64,000 bases of DNA, taken from contig NZ_CP117772.1 in assembly GCF_028623165.1 (NCBI RefSeq), positions 434,001-498,000 on the forward strand. Reading direction: 5' to 3'. Of the stretch, positions 43,360-52,222 are shown in pieces (the stretch's first letter is position 1; the number at the start of each line of letters is the position of its first letter). Below the pieces are notes generated by a model. The model was not told where the DNA came from, did no database searches, and saw only the letters and a program-made list of their open reading frames with translations. The position numbers were made by a program, and so were the translations under genes. This stretch comes from Nostoc sp. UHCC 0926 (lineage in GTDB: Bacteria > Cyanobacteriota > Cyanobacteriia > Cyanobacteriales > Nostocaceae).

Positions 43360-43590
43360 ATGCAGGAGGAGGGATGAGTCAACAATCGGGATGATCCAAA
43401 CTCCATCCCAGCAACAGTAAAATCATTCGCTCGGAAGTAACCGCAAAGCAATCCCAAGTATTACCGTATTACAGACGGCATCGGTTTGACGGACTGTGAT
43501 GCTGTCCCGGGAGCGATGCTCCAAAGTTAGATCAGACTTTAATTCTCAGTTACAGGGCTAAATTCTCAATAATCACAGTTATTTAGATGC

Positions 43591-43670
43591 GATGCCTGCG
43601 GTGGTCACTGAGCTTGTCGTTCGCGCAGCGTCTCGTAGAGAAGTGCGGGCTGCGCCTACGCACCCTCTAA
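43591..43670. repeat. Composite small dispersed repeat
   Basis: GC-rich blocks GATGCCTGCGGTGG, TCGTTCGCGCAGCGTCTCG and GGGCTGCGCCTACGCACCC follow one another inside AT-rich DNA. The middle block is the repeat found in the IS630 gene at 1824; the outer blocks are related to the one at 40115. Confidence 0.65.
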
Positions 43671-44254
43671 ATAGGTGATTTAGCACCCGAATTTTAAACA
43701 CCTCACTTGCATCGCATTGCTCCCTTTGTTTGTCGAATGATCTTGCAGTCGAGCGCACTTAGAGAAAAGCTGATAGGTGTGGCCGATTGTTCAGCAGACA
43801 TTGAGCTATTGCCCGAACATAAGAGAGGTTTATTTACCTTGCCATAAACCGTATTATAGTGAGGAGACTAGCATAAAGGTTGGCTCCTCAAAAGTTTTCA
43901 AACACCCTAGCTATCAGCATTTTTCAAATATTTTATGCAACTGGATCTAAAAATAATTCATCTAAAAGCAAAAAATAAATCATTGAAGTAGTAAAGAAAT
44001 CAATTTAATATATTTTATAATAATTATTCATGAAAGTAGATTAATTAATATTAAAAAAAGTTGCTTAATCAATATTGAAGATTGTTTGTTAATTAAATAG
44101 GTACTTTTTAACTGATTCCGAGGGTGGCAATACCAACCAGATCAATATTTTGAAGGTATTACTCATCATACAGAAACTTATATTATATTTTTTTAAAAGT
44201 TAAACCAAATTTTATATTAGGTAACTTTGTTATTTTCATCAAAAAAGGATAACT
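43671..44254. other. AT-rich spacer before the PEP-CTERM gene
   Basis: No gene recognised; very AT-rich from about 43920 on. It presumably contains the promoter of the gene at 44255. Confidence 0.4.
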
Positions 44255-44944
44255 ATGTTTGGTTCACGTATAGGCTGGCTGATGACTGCAAACTTAACTG
44301 TAATTACTTTAGGTTTATTGATGCAAAGTGTAAAAGCACAAAGTAATTATAATAATTATACGTTTAGTATTGACTACAATACATTTGTTACTATTGACCC
44401 AACCTTCAGACCAGACTTAGGAATTATTAGAGCAACTGTCAAAGGTAAAAGTACCAAATCGGCTCCTTATGGATTGAATTCGTTTATTAGTGATGATTAT
44501 GGCAAACTTGAACCGATTGAAAACCCATCAATTAATAAATATACCTTTAACTCAAATCCAAGCGTGTTTGGTTTAGAGGAGAAACTCGCTTTCTCTGACA
44601 GGTATTATGGCGGTGCTAATGAATTATTTGGCAAAGCAAGTGACAGCGCTGAAATTAATTTTGCCGCAGGCATTATCAAAGGTGGTGGTACTATTACCAT
44701 CTTTGGGGGAACAGGTTTATTCCAAAATGCTATAGGTAAAATCGCTTTTACCGAACAAGACCAACTTAATCCCTCTGGAAGCCCTTCTCAAGGTTTAGCT
44801 AGACTGAACTTCACTGTGGAAACTCCTCAAAAGGTTCCAGAACCAATGGCAACTACAAGTTTAATTGGTATAGGTTTAATTGGAGGAAGTTTAGTAATTA
44901 GCCGACGCTATAAAAAAAGTTCTTCACCCAACATAATCAATTAA
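44255..44944 (+). CDS. PEP-CTERM exported protein
   Basis: The 229-residue protein has a Sec signal (about 1-28, ending QSVKAQS) and a C-terminal PEP-CTERM sorting signal: VPEPMATTSLIGIGLIGGSL followed by VISRRYKK. Such proteins are anchored and processed by an exosortase and often end up in extracellular polymer or on the surface. The body (about 170 residues) is beta-rich with Gly, Asn and Asp (GGGTITIFGGTGLFQNAIGK) and shows no named domain. AAAAAGGATAACT precedes the ATG. No exosortase gene is in the window. Confidence 0.85.
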   Translation: MFGSRIGWLMTANLTVITLGLLMQSVKAQSNYNNYTFSIDYNTFVTIDPTFRPDLGIIRATVKGKSTKSAPYGLNSFISDDYGKLEPIENPSINKYTFNSNPSVFGLEEKLAFSDRYYGGANELFGKASDSAEINFAAGIIKGGGTITIFGGTGLFQNAIGKIAFTEQDQLNPSGSPSQGLARLNFTVETPQKVPEPMATTSLIGIGLIGGSLVISRRYKKSSSPNIIN

Positions 44945-44962
44945 ATATAGAAAATATCTAAT

Positions 44963-45142
44963 TTGCTAGTTAAACAAGGTTGCGCTAAATCTGTTTCTTT
45001 TGGTACAACCACTACCATTAGGTTAGGTAATCAGCAGTCGCAAGACATCAGTTGTCCTGGGAATGGGAAGGCTCAACGCTTAGATAATGACATTATTGCA
45101 ATCGTCAAAGCTTTAAACGTAGTTAATGTGCCTAAGGGCTAA
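44963..45142 (+). other. Open frame of unknown origin, probable fragment
   Basis: Fifty-nine codons, LLVKQGCAKSVSFGTTTTIR then DNDIIAIVKALNVVNVPKG, end at a TAA. There is no ATG or ribosome binding site. It looks like the 3' end of a lost gene; the family is not recognised. Confidence 0.3.
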
Positions 45143-45228
45143 GGAAAACCACTGCCACCTCAGAACTTTTAGTTGATTCATCGATTTGACTGTTTTTAAC
45201 TGGGGTTAGAGAGCCTGTACATGATAAA

Positions 45229-45255
45229 GCTGCTCTGATACAAATCCAGAGCAGC
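45229..45255. terminator. Bidirectional hairpin between convergent genes
   Basis: GCTGCTCTG pairs perfectly with CAGAGCAGC (9 bp, 9-nt loop). It lies between the convergent PEP-CTERM and Tat-protein genes and is followed by TTTAT on the minus strand. Confidence 0.6.
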
Positions 45256-45290
45256 ATTAATCTTAATCTATACCTCATTTTCCGATCCAA

Positions 45291-45833
45291 TTAAGATCCG
45301 TTTGCTCTGGCGGTTCCCCGGAGTGCTAGAGTCTGATATGACTGTAATTGTCCAAACAATGGTCTCTTAATAAATCCTGTTGTTTCTTGAGTAGTTAGAA
45401 TCGCTTGAGTTTGAACAGGAGTTTCTTTACTACCGATAAGTAGGTTAACAGTAGGTAAGAGGAAGCTGAGTCTGACTATATTTCCTCCGAAATCAGGGTT
45501 TGGTGGCTTGCTAATGATTACCGTGATCAGTGTACCGATATCAGTGGCTAATGTCTGAATTTCACTACCACTAAAATGGAGTGAAATCTTTTCAGTTTTG
45601 TAATCAAGCTGTGGAAGTCCATTCAGGATTGAATACTTAATATAAGTATCTTCGCCCTGAAGTTCAAACTCATTTGGTCGTTGTACAACAATTGCTTGTG
45701 CTGGCTTTGTGGATTTGGGTATCGAAAAAGATACCAGTGATGTGGCGGTTAAACCAGTCACAAAGGTGAGAGCAGTTTTGAGAATTTGACGGCGGGGAAA
45801 ACTCCCAGAGATATGTTCTAAGTTAGGTTTCAT
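45291..45833 (-). CDS. Tat-exported protein of unknown function
   Basis: The 180-residue protein begins with a twin-arginine signal: SFPRRQILKTALTFVTGLTA, then SLVSFS and a likely cleavage after AQA (about residue 47). The mature part (NEFELQGEDTYIKYSILNGL, IQTLATDIGTLITVIISKPP) is beta-rich, with no catalytic motif that I recognise. Tat export suggests that it folds or binds a cofactor before crossing the membrane. It converges with the PEP-CTERM gene. Confidence 0.75.
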   Translation of the reverse strand: MKPNLEHISGSFPRRQILKTALTFVTGLTATSLVSFSIPKSTKPAQAIVVQRPNEFELQGEDTYIKYSILNGLPQLDYKTEKISLHFSGSEIQTLATDIGTLITVIISKPPNPDFGGNIVRLSFLLPTVNLLIGSKETPVQTQAILTTQETTGFIKRPLFGQLQSYQTLALRGTARANGS

Positions 45834-46498
45834 AATTCAGAAATCCTGAAGCTAATAAATTTTATCTTTTCAATCATCTTAATCAATTCGCTGTTTGCGG
45901 TCACAAAATATTAAACCTTGGTTTAACACTGACCTCGGATCGACCCTTAGTCCATTACAGTCTAGAAATATACATTGCGAAGCCCTCTCAAAACATACAA
46001 TAGCGATCGCATCTCTACCAACAGGTGAATTCAAACTTGATATACAAAAAATCACGTTGCTCTGGTGGGGATGTGGGTTGTTGTCAGGGAGTAGCAGGAA
46101 GATTGTTTGTGATTGCTCTGAAGGAATGCTTACTCAGACAAGTTGCATAGGTGAGAGCGACAGGAAACATTATCCAAACAATAACAAAAAACTGCTTTGG
46201 TCTGCCTTAAAAAGCAAAAATAGGCGCACACAGTACAATCAGTCGAGTCATACTTTTGTCATAACTTTATCAAGAGAATGTAATAAAACCCTGATAAAAT
46301 TAGACTGCACATTTACATTTCAGGTTTTTATGTAGCTGACTATCTAAGTTGATTTTGATGATCAGCACTAGCTGTTTATAGTCAGTTAAGTATTCCTAAG
46401 TAAAATTTCCTTTAATTGCTAGAAAATTTTAGATATTGTGGGTTATTAGAAATATTTCCTGAATAAATAATGCCACAATTTATTACTTCAGTTGTAAT
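45834..46498. other. Intergenic stretch, no convincing gene
   Basis: A 146-codon plus-strand frame (45895-46335) is open but has no ribosome binding site, an unusual composition and no recognisable family; I consider it fortuitous. The end is AT-rich. Confidence 0.4.
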
Positions 46499-46605
46499 TA
46501 TAGCGGTTCTGGTTTACGTGAGGTACACCCATAGGGGCACGGCAGTGCCGTGCCCCTACACCTGGCGATATAATGTTGTACCGCATCTGAATGGGAACCG
46601 CTATA
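46499..46605. repeat. 107-bp MITE, copy 1
   Basis: Bounded by TATAGCGGTTC and GAACCGCTATA-type ends with TA at both borders. The centre is a palindrome, GGGGCACGGCAGTGCCGTG. An inverted copy of the same length with only a few differences lies at 56699-56805. It is non-coding, and its form fits a MITE mobilised by an IS630/mariner transposase. Confidence 0.85.
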
Positions 46606-46659
46606 TGCGTATTGTCTAATTTATTTGCATTTATTGTGCAGTCCTGTCAACTTAATGTA

Positions 46660-46860
46660 TCAGAACTGAAGTTTCACCAAGTGGCACTGGGGTAATTGCT
46701 GTGTTAATAGATAGCTGTGGGAAGATTCATTGAGTATAAAGTCTTGATTTAGCCCTCGCAAAATCCGAAGATAGTTCTCCCGACTTTTGCTATTAGTACT
46801 GCTGAAGTGGGTAAACAGGTCATTGCCAATTACTGTGCAATACCCGTTTTGTCCTTGGTG
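46660..46860 (-). pseudogene. Unidentified coding relic
   Basis: The minus strand reads QNGYCTVIGNDLFTHFSSTN, SKSRENYLRILRGLNQDF and ends KLQF before TGA. It looks like real protein sequence but has no start and no family that I can name; a transposase relic is possible. Confidence 0.3.
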
Positions 46861-46863
46861 ACG

Positions 46864-47034
46864 TTAAAGGAACTGTATGACCTGGCTGGCGTAGGCGCGG
46901 CGGGTGTTGGGGTGGCGGATGTTGGCGGCGAAGAACTCTAGGAAGCGTTCCGGGGCTGCGGGGCCGCTACGGGTGATGATCGCCGATAGGAAAGTAGGGG
47001 TAGGGATGATTTCGATCTGGTTTTCTGTGTCCAT
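46864..47034 (-). pseudogene. Tyrosine recombinase/integrase, N-terminal fragment
   Basis: From ATG at 47032-47034 the frame gives MDTENQIEIIPTPTFLS and APERFLEFFAANIRHPNTRR, then AYASQVIQFL and a stop. This is the core-binding (SAM-like) domain found at the start of XerC/XerD-type integrases. The catalytic half is missing. Its GC content is higher than that of the upstream DNA and matches the accessory genes that begin here, so it may be the remnant of the integrase that brought them in. Confidence 0.65.
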
Positions 47035-47226
47035 CGGTCGGCGCTCCTGGTTTGCCGTTCGTGAGGAGTATAGCATAAACGCTACTCTGTGATAAAGGAC
47101 GTTATCACATAGAAAAATGAGAATACAGAATCTTTTGACTCGTTAGGTACCCGTGCGGATTATTTTGCTCTGAGTAATCAATTCAAAAGACTGTTTTATA
47201 AGTCAACAAACATAATTTTTTCGTCC

Positions 47227-47853
47227 TCAAAGACCCTGCACATCCAGCCTTTTGAAATTCTCTTGCTGGTAACGCCGCGCTTCCGTCACGGTGAGCGGCG
47301 ATGACAGCCTGCATAGCTCATCAAAGGCATTATCCAGATACGCCCTCAGTTGGCACGATGGGTCGGCAAACCAGGACGCGACCGCGTAATGGAAAGCAGC
47401 CATTCCAGTTTGCGCCGCCAAGGTAGCTAACCGTTCGTCAACACCACGATGGCGTAGTGCCAGAACCAGGTCCTCAGTCAGAGCGGCTGCCTTCGCTAAC
47501 TCGCGCTCTTGAAGTGCAGGGGTATTCGCGATCACTTGCTGCCGGGGGACAGAGAATGGTCGGTTGTCCTCCAGTGCCTGCTCGACAGATCGGAACGCCC
47601 AGTACAGGATTTCCAGCGGCTGTAGCGCCTCAGGTGCTTCGGCTATCGCGCCAGTCAAAGCCGCCCTCAACTTGATCTGACCATCGAACAGAACCTCGCG
47701 CTTGTCGGGGAAGTGCCGAAAAAAGGTTCGCTCCGTGACGCCAGCGCGAGCGGCGATCTCAGACGCAGTGGTCTGCTCATAACCGCGTTCGCAGAACAGC
47801 TCTAAGGCTGCCTGCTGAAGGCGTCGGCGTGCTTCTTCTCCGTTCCGGGGCAT
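47227..47853 (-). CDS. TetR-family transcriptional regulator
   Basis: The 208-residue protein has a TetR-type HTH: ARRRLQQAALELFCERGYEQ, TTASEIAARAGVTERTFFRH, FPDKREVLF. The C-terminal ligand-binding part is helical without a known ligand motif. ATG at 47851-47853 fits the family start (MPRNGEEARRR); longer upstream frames overlap the divergent gene and are not coding. Two 15-bp palindromes in the 136-bp divergent region (47876-47890 and 47902-47916) are very likely its operators. The neighbour is an NAD-dependent epimerase gene, a common target of such regulators. GC is clearly higher than in the first 46 kb. Confidence 0.92.
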   Translation of the reverse strand: MPRNGEEARRRLQQAALELFCERGYEQTTASEIAARAGVTERTFFRHFPDKREVLFDGQIKLRAALTGAIAEAPEALQPLEILYWAFRSVEQALEDNRPFSVPRQQVIANTPALQERELAKAAALTEDLVLALRHRGVDERLATLAAQTGMAAFHYAVASWFADPSCQLRAYLDNAFDELCRLSSPLTVTEARRYQQENFKRLDVQGL

Positions 47854-47874
47854 GTTCCTATTATATCCTCTAAC

Positions 47875-47917
47875 TTGACATTCACTGTCACTATTATATA
47901 ATGTCATATACTGACAT
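47875..47917. promoter_or_regulatory. Promoter with two TetR-type operators
   Basis: TTGACA (47875-47880) and TATAAT (47897-47902) are separated by 16 bp, a near-consensus promoter towards the epimerase gene at 47990. Two palindromes cover it: TGACATTCACTGTCA at 47876-47890 overlaps the -35 box, and TGTCATATACTGACA at 47902-47916 overlaps the end of the -10 box. The arms TGACA and TGTCA are the same in both, in opposite order. Binding there would block this promoter and probably that of tetR. Confidence 0.8.
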
Positions 47918-47989
47918 AACGACAATCGCAGTCGTCGTGAACGGAAACCAATATAGCGCAAACAGCGCCATACGAAAGGAAAAAATCTG

Positions 47990-48925
47990 ATGCGTGTCTT
48001 TGTTACAGGTGCTACCGGCTGGGTTGGTACAGCGGTCGTGAAGGAACTGATTGCCGCTGGACACGAGGTCTCTGGCCTGGTGCGGTCGCAAGCGAACGCT
48101 GACGCTCTCGCCAGGGCTGGAGGCAGATCCATCCTCGGGTCTTTGAGTGATCTCGATGTTTTGCGCAACAGCGCAAGTCAGGTTGACGGGGTGATTCATA
48201 CAGCATTCGGCTTGGACATGTCTAAAATCGCCGAGTTGAGCGCAGAGGACTGCCAGGCAATCGAGACCTTTGCCGATGCATTCATGGGTTCCGACCGCCC
48301 GTTCATCGTGGCGGGCGGCATCGGCATCTTTCCTCGCGGCGAAATTTTCACGGAGGAAATGTCTATTGGCCCTGTCATGCCGGCTTTCCCTCGGGCGACG
48401 GAGCAGACCACAATGGCCATGGCAGAACGTGGGGTGCGGGCGACCGTGGTCCGGCTTCCACGTTCCGTTCATGGAATCGGAGAATGGCACGGCTTCATCC
48501 CCCAGCTTGCGAGCCTGGCACGCGAGAAAGGCGTTTCTGCCTATGTAGAGGATGGAGAGAACCTATGGCCTTCGGTCCATCGGCTCGATGCGGCTCGCGT
48601 CTTCCGGCTTGCTCTCGAACACGGCGCTCAAGGCGGTCCCTTCCACGCTGTAGCAGAAGAAAGCATTCCTTTCCGGCAGATCGCTGAAGTGATAGGTCGC
48701 CAGTTCCAGCTCCCGGTAGTCTCGATCTCGCAAGAGGAAGCCTCAGCTTATTTCGGGATGATGGCTATGTTCATTGCAGGGAATGGACCCGCTTCCAGCG
48801 AACGCACACGGGAACGTCTTGGGTGGGTGCCGCAGGAGCCGGGTCTGCTTGCCGATATCAGTCAACCAGAGTACTTCGCACAGGAGGCTGTCGGTGCTGA
48901 TATCTTCAGAGGGAGGCAGCGGTAG
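47990..48925 (+). CDS. NAD(P)-dependent epimerase/dehydratase-like extended SDR
   Basis: The 311-residue Rossmann protein starts MRVFVTGATGWVGTAVVKEL, with the TGxxGxxG cofactor motif, and continues with VDGVIHTAF. The catalytic YxxxK of classical SDRs is not evident (RATEQTTMAMAERGVRAT at the expected place), as in several NmrA- or epimerase-like members. A conserved WPSVHRLDAARVFRLALEHG segment follows. The substrate is unknown. AAAGGAAAAAATCTG precedes the ATG. It is divergent from tetR and under the operator described above. Confidence 0.9.
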   Translation: MRVFVTGATGWVGTAVVKELIAAGHEVSGLVRSQANADALARAGGRSILGSLSDLDVLRNSASQVDGVIHTAFGLDMSKIAELSAEDCQAIETFADAFMGSDRPFIVAGGIGIFPRGEIFTEEMSIGPVMPAFPRATEQTTMAMAERGVRATVVRLPRSVHGIGEWHGFIPQLASLAREKGVSAYVEDGENLWPSVHRLDAARVFRLALEHGAQGGPFHAVAEESIPFRQIAEVIGRQFQLPVVSISQEEASAYFGMMAMFIAGNGPASSERTRERLGWVPQEPGLLADISQPEYFAQEAVGADIFRGRQR

Positions 48926-49205
48926 GCGGCCGAGGAATCCAGTATTGAGGGAGTTGTAAGGGTATGACGTGGCCTGCGAAAGTTCCTCTCGGTAATGATA
49001 AGTCGGCTTGTATTTACCTATGCAGCCGGGTCAACCCATCCGGGGACGAGCACGGCCAACTTCCGCTATGCGCGTTTCCCAGGACCTATCCTTCGAGACG
49101 CGCTGGCAAGACAATTTAGTACATAGATACTAAATAAAGGATAAAGGCAGCGATCGCGTGTGGTATGAAGGATAAGCAATGGGGCATTGATGGTAAAGTC
49201 ATTGT

Positions 49206-49538
49206 AACCCACATTCTGCACTTCAGAATGCAATACATTGATGTTTCAACTAATATTACTAATAATCAGAAGCTCCCCTAGTATTAATACTGAGAAAAGT
49301 TGGTAGGCGTGCGATCGTTGTAAAAGCTAAACTTAGGCGAACTGTTAAAAGTATTGTTATTTGTAAAAAAGCGAGAAAATCAGGAGGAAGCTTTCATAAA
49401 TAAAATCGAAAAAAATGAATCATCAAAAAGAAGAAACATTCATTAAAAATTTGGCTCATTTAGGAATAGTAGCTGGATTAGATTTTCTCTAGATGTAGTT
49501 TATTTATACTACTATTTGAAGTGCGGAATGTGGGTTGG
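49206..49538. mobile_element. IS1634-type remnant with 19-bp inverted ends
   Basis: The ends are AACCCACATTCTGCACTTC (49206-49224) and, inverted, GAAGTGCGGAATGTGGGTT (49520-49538), with one mismatch. Inside, an ATG at 49415 starts MNHQKEETFIKNLAHLGIVA, the typical beginning of IS1634-type (DUF4277) transposases, and stops after 25 codons. The rest of the transposase is deleted. The right end interrupts a GMC oxidoreductase gene; 135 bp of the left end recur inverted at 32050-32184. Confidence 0.75.
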
Positions 49539-50086
49539 TACAGTCCTGCGCCTTCTTGGTGGGCACCGTTGAAATCGGCATTGCGATCGTAGCCAAGTGC
49601 TGCGGCAGCTTCGATAAATTGGGCATTGATGACGGAGGGTGAGATCGGATCAGTAACGCTCAAAGGTCCATCCACTCCGTGAAATTCGGATGCGCCGCGT
49701 TGCTGGTTTTCCGATTGCTTGAAGTAGGGCAAAACATCCTCATAGCTCCAGCCTGGATTGCCGAGTGATTGCCAATGGTCGAAATCGTGACGATTACCTC
49801 GCATATAGATCATGGCATTGATCGCACTGGAGCCGCCCACAAGTTTGCCTCGCGAACACAAGATTTTTCGCCCATCAAGATCAGGTTCTGGTTCAGTCCA
49901 ATAAGCCCAATCAACGTCCGTGCCCAGCAAGCTCGTCCAGGCTGAAGGTGTTTGAATTCCAGGTTGAGACGCTGGATTGCCTGCTTCGAGCAACAACACA
50001 GTGGTTTCAGGGTCTTTGGTCAAGCGATTGGCAACAACACAGCCTGCCGAACCCGCACCAATCACAATGTAGTCATAGTGAGTCAT
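49478..50086 (-). pseudogene. GMC oxidoreductase, N-terminal part cut by an IS remnant
   Basis: From the ATG at 50084-50086 (AGGAGAAAG site upstream) the protein begins MTHYDYIVIGAGSAGCVVAN, the FAD-binding GxGxxG of GMC (choline dehydrogenase-like) flavoproteins. The family motifs GRKILCSRGKLVGGSSAINA and NPGWSYEDVLPYFKQSE follow. Homology ends at GAGLYQ (about residue 182) at the border of the IS1634-type remnant; the last 20 residues are IS-derived. The following segment of the same enzyme (starting FTIKDGKRHSTA) is found upstream of the oxidase gene at 50940-51133. The C-terminal half with the catalytic His is absent, so it is non-functional. Confidence 0.88.
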
Positions 50087-50159
50087 GATTCTTTCTCCTG
50101 CTTTGTTGTTTTCAAAATTCGCTACATCGACAGGCTCCGGTAATGAAGGGCGGTTCATA

Positions 50160-50852
50160 TCAAACGTCTCCGTCGATCGGTAATGCTTTTACTGCCATGA
50201 AAACCGTATGAGGACTGTAGAAGCTTTGTCGCGCATCCGGCTTCTGGAGTGCTTCCATCGTTTTCACATGGGCGCATTCATCCTCACGAATGTTGATAAA
50301 CACGTCGTAGAGATTGTCCACCTGAGGATGACGAAACTTCCCCCTGGTTGCTGTCTGCACTTCTTCAAACATATAGAGATCGCCATCGCGATAGTAGTCG
50401 ATCGCCACTTGAGGAGCGGGTTGAGTTTTCAGTTCCTCCCCATGAGTTTTTAAGTAGTCGTCGTAGGTGTGGTAGGCGTGATCTTCAATCAACTCCATTA
50501 GATAATAGGCGTACTTGGGAAGCAGCATATAGAGCAGTACGACGATCCAGTAGTAAGCGACTGCAATGTGTTGAGCAATGAAGCGATCGCCCCAGTAGCG
50601 ATTACCACCCTGTGATTCCATAATCAATAGATGATGTAATTCGTTCCAGGTTTCGGCAAAGTGAACTTTCAACAGGTCGGCTCTGCGCCAGAAACCAAGC
50701 GTTTCGTAGAGATGCAGCACCGACAGAAAAGAAAAGTACGGAACGCGGGCGATCGTTTCCAGCACATAAAACCGGGCATAGGAGCGATCGCCGTAGACGA
50801 CATCTACAATGAATACGAAAAAACTAACAATCACTTGAATCAAAATTTTCAC
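50160..50852 (-). CDS. Plastid-type terminal oxidase (alternative oxidase family)
   Basis: The 230-residue di-iron quinol oxidase transfers electrons from plastoquinol to oxygen. Ligand motifs are visible: LETIARVPYFSFLSVLHLYE, the ExxH in WNELHHLLIME, ELIEDHAYHTYDDY, and IREDECAHVKTME. Length and sequence match cyanobacterial/plastid PTOX, lacking the long mitochondrial N-terminus. I chose GTG at 50850-50852, eight bases after a clear GGAGG, giving a start just before the membrane-associated helix. Upstream in the same frame lies a GMC fragment, so a longer fused ORF exists but is not a natural start. PTOX acts as a safety valve against over-reduction of the quinone pool. It is flanked by pieces of a GMC gene that was perhaps once its operon partner. 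Confidence 0.93.
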   Translation of the reverse strand: MKILIQVIVSFFVFIVDVVYGDRSYARFYVLETIARVPYFSFLSVLHLYETLGFWRRADLLKVHFAETWNELHHLLIMESQGGNRYWGDRFIAQHIAVAYYWIVVLLYMLLPKYAYYLMELIEDHAYHTYDDYLKTHGEELKTQPAPQVAIDYYRDGDLYMFEEVQTATRGKFRHPQVDNLYDVFINIREDECAHVKTMEALQKPDARQSFYSPHTVFMAVKALPIDGDV

Positions 50853-50939
50853 GGTGTATTCCTCCAAAATCAGAACACTAACCAAGGACTTCAGATCACT
50901 GATAGCTTTAAGCTGTAGGCGATCTCCTACTTTAAGGAC

Positions 50940-51133
50940 GTTAACCTGGCGCAACATGCCTTCATGCAAATATTCCACTCCAACCGCGCGGGTGCCCTCA
51001 AATAACAACCAAGTCATCAACGCACCTGTTGTGGTTGTCAAATTGAGACGATCGAGAATGGGAAGAAGAAAAGCCGCAGCGGTACTGTGCCGCTTCCCAT
51101 CTTTAATCGTAAAGAGTTGTTCGGAATAGCGCG
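50940..51133 (-). pseudogene. GMC oxidoreductase, internal fragment
   Basis: The minus strand encodes FTIKDGKRHSTAAAFLLPIL and GALMTWLLFEGTRAVGVEYL, then HEGMLRQVNV, the middle region of GMC enzymes. It begins almost exactly where the other fragment (49478-50086) breaks off (GAGLYQ), so both probably come from one gene rearranged around the oxidase gene. It is out of context and runs on in frame towards the oxidase start. Confidence 0.75.
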
Positions 51134-51150
51134 TCCACCTTACTCCGGTC

Positions 51151-52161
51151 TCATTCTGTGAGGTTAATGAGAAGCTTCGTTCCTCGACTGCTTGATTCAG
51201 TCGCCTGCAACGCCTCGGTAAAATGCGTCAACGGGTAGCTTGCGGTCTCTGGGACGGAGAGTCTTCCTGATGCTATAAGGGAGAGAAGTTCAGCAACCGT
51301 ATTCCTGACTTGAGAGAGTGATTGCGAGGCGATCCAGCGCGGAAGCCACCAGCCACGTATCGTCCCGGTGGAATAGATCAACTTAGGGCTAAACACTGGC
51401 ATCACCAGTTTCTGCGGATCTGTCTGCCGATGAGTGGATAAGGCGCCATATTGCAACATCATACCCCCGGGAGCCAAATTGCGAATAATTTCGGCTCCTA
51501 CTTCGCCAGCCACGCAATCGATCGCCTTCGACACGCCCTTGCCATCAGTTACCTTGACAAGACGGCTTTGAAGGTCTTCATCTTCGGTACAGATGACTAC
51601 GTCACCAGAAAGAGCGCGAATCTTCTTTTCCTGCTCCCGTTTCCAAATGACGTTAATGGTTTTGAAGCCATGTAACTTTGCCAACTGTAGGACAAACTCC
51701 CCTACACTGGATGCAGCTGCGGTCTGGAGCAGCCACTCGTTCTGTTTGAGTTGATGGGTTGCGATGGTCAATCCCCATGCCGTGATCGGATTTGTGAACG
51801 ACACTGCGGCGGTCTGATCGCTGATTTCATCGGGCACTGCCACCAGTTGCTCTGGCTTGCAAACCAGAAGCTGACGCCACAGATTCCAACAACCGATGCA
51901 GATAACACGAGTGCCAACAGAAATCTCTGTCACGCCCGCCCCAAGTGCTTCAACGATCCCAACTCCTTCAGATCCCGGACTCGCGGGGAGATCTGGCTGA
52001 TAGCCGTAACGGCCGCGAATCATGTGGAGGTCCGATGGATTAATTGGAGCGAGGAGTACACGGACGACAACTTCATCCGGATCCGGAGTTGGCTCTGGAA
52101 TATCCTTCAGGATTAGTACATCCTTAGGTTCACCAACTTTATAAAAGAGTAATGCCTTCAT
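51151..52161 (-). CDS. MDR-type quinone/enoyl reductase
   Basis: The 336-residue medium-chain dehydrogenase/reductase resembles the zinc-free enoyl reductase (MECR) and quinone oxidoreductase branch. Visible are PINPSDLHMIRGRYG, GSEGVGIVEALGAGV, the cofactor region QTAAASSVGEFVLQLAKLHG, and GGMMLQYGALS. The Cys and His zinc ligands of alcohol dehydrogenases are missing. It reduces an activated double bond or quinone with NADPH; the substrate is unknown. AAGGACAATT precedes the ATG. The DUF302 gene lies just upstream on the same strand. Confidence 0.88.
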   Translation of the reverse strand: MKALLFYKVGEPKDVLILKDIPEPTPDPDEVVVRVLLAPINPSDLHMIRGRYGYQPDLPASPGSEGVGIVEALGAGVTEISVGTRVICIGCWNLWRQLLVCKPEQLVAVPDEISDQTAAVSFTNPITAWGLTIATHQLKQNEWLLQTAAASSVGEFVLQLAKLHGFKTINVIWKREQEKKIRALSGDVVICTEDEDLQSRLVKVTDGKGVSKAIDCVAGEVGAEIIRNLAPGGMMLQYGALSTHRQTDPQKLVMPVFSPKLIYSTGTIRGWWLPRWIASQSLSQVRNTVAELLSLIASGRLSVPETASYPLTHFTEALQATESSSRGTKLLINLTE

Positions 52162-52222
52162 AATTGTCCTTGTGGCTAAACCCCTATTTCGACCCTATGT
52201 TGACATACCACTGACCAAAGCT

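Noticed and set aside
45895..46335. 146-codon plus-strand ORF
   Set aside because: No ribosome binding site, odd composition, no recognisable domain; probably chance in low-coding DNA.
47854..48168. N-terminal extension of TetR by about 105 residues
   Set aside because: It would overlap the operator-promoter and the divergent gene; family members start at MPRNGEEARRR.
47894..48490. Long minus-strand ORF over the epimerase gene
   Set aside because: It is antisense to a clear SDR-type gene with family motifs and lies in high-GC DNA where shadow frames are common.
50853..51041. Longer start for the terminal oxidase giving a GMC-oxidase fusion
   Set aside because: A clear GGAGG-GTG start exists at 50852, and the upstream part is a truncated piece of another enzyme.
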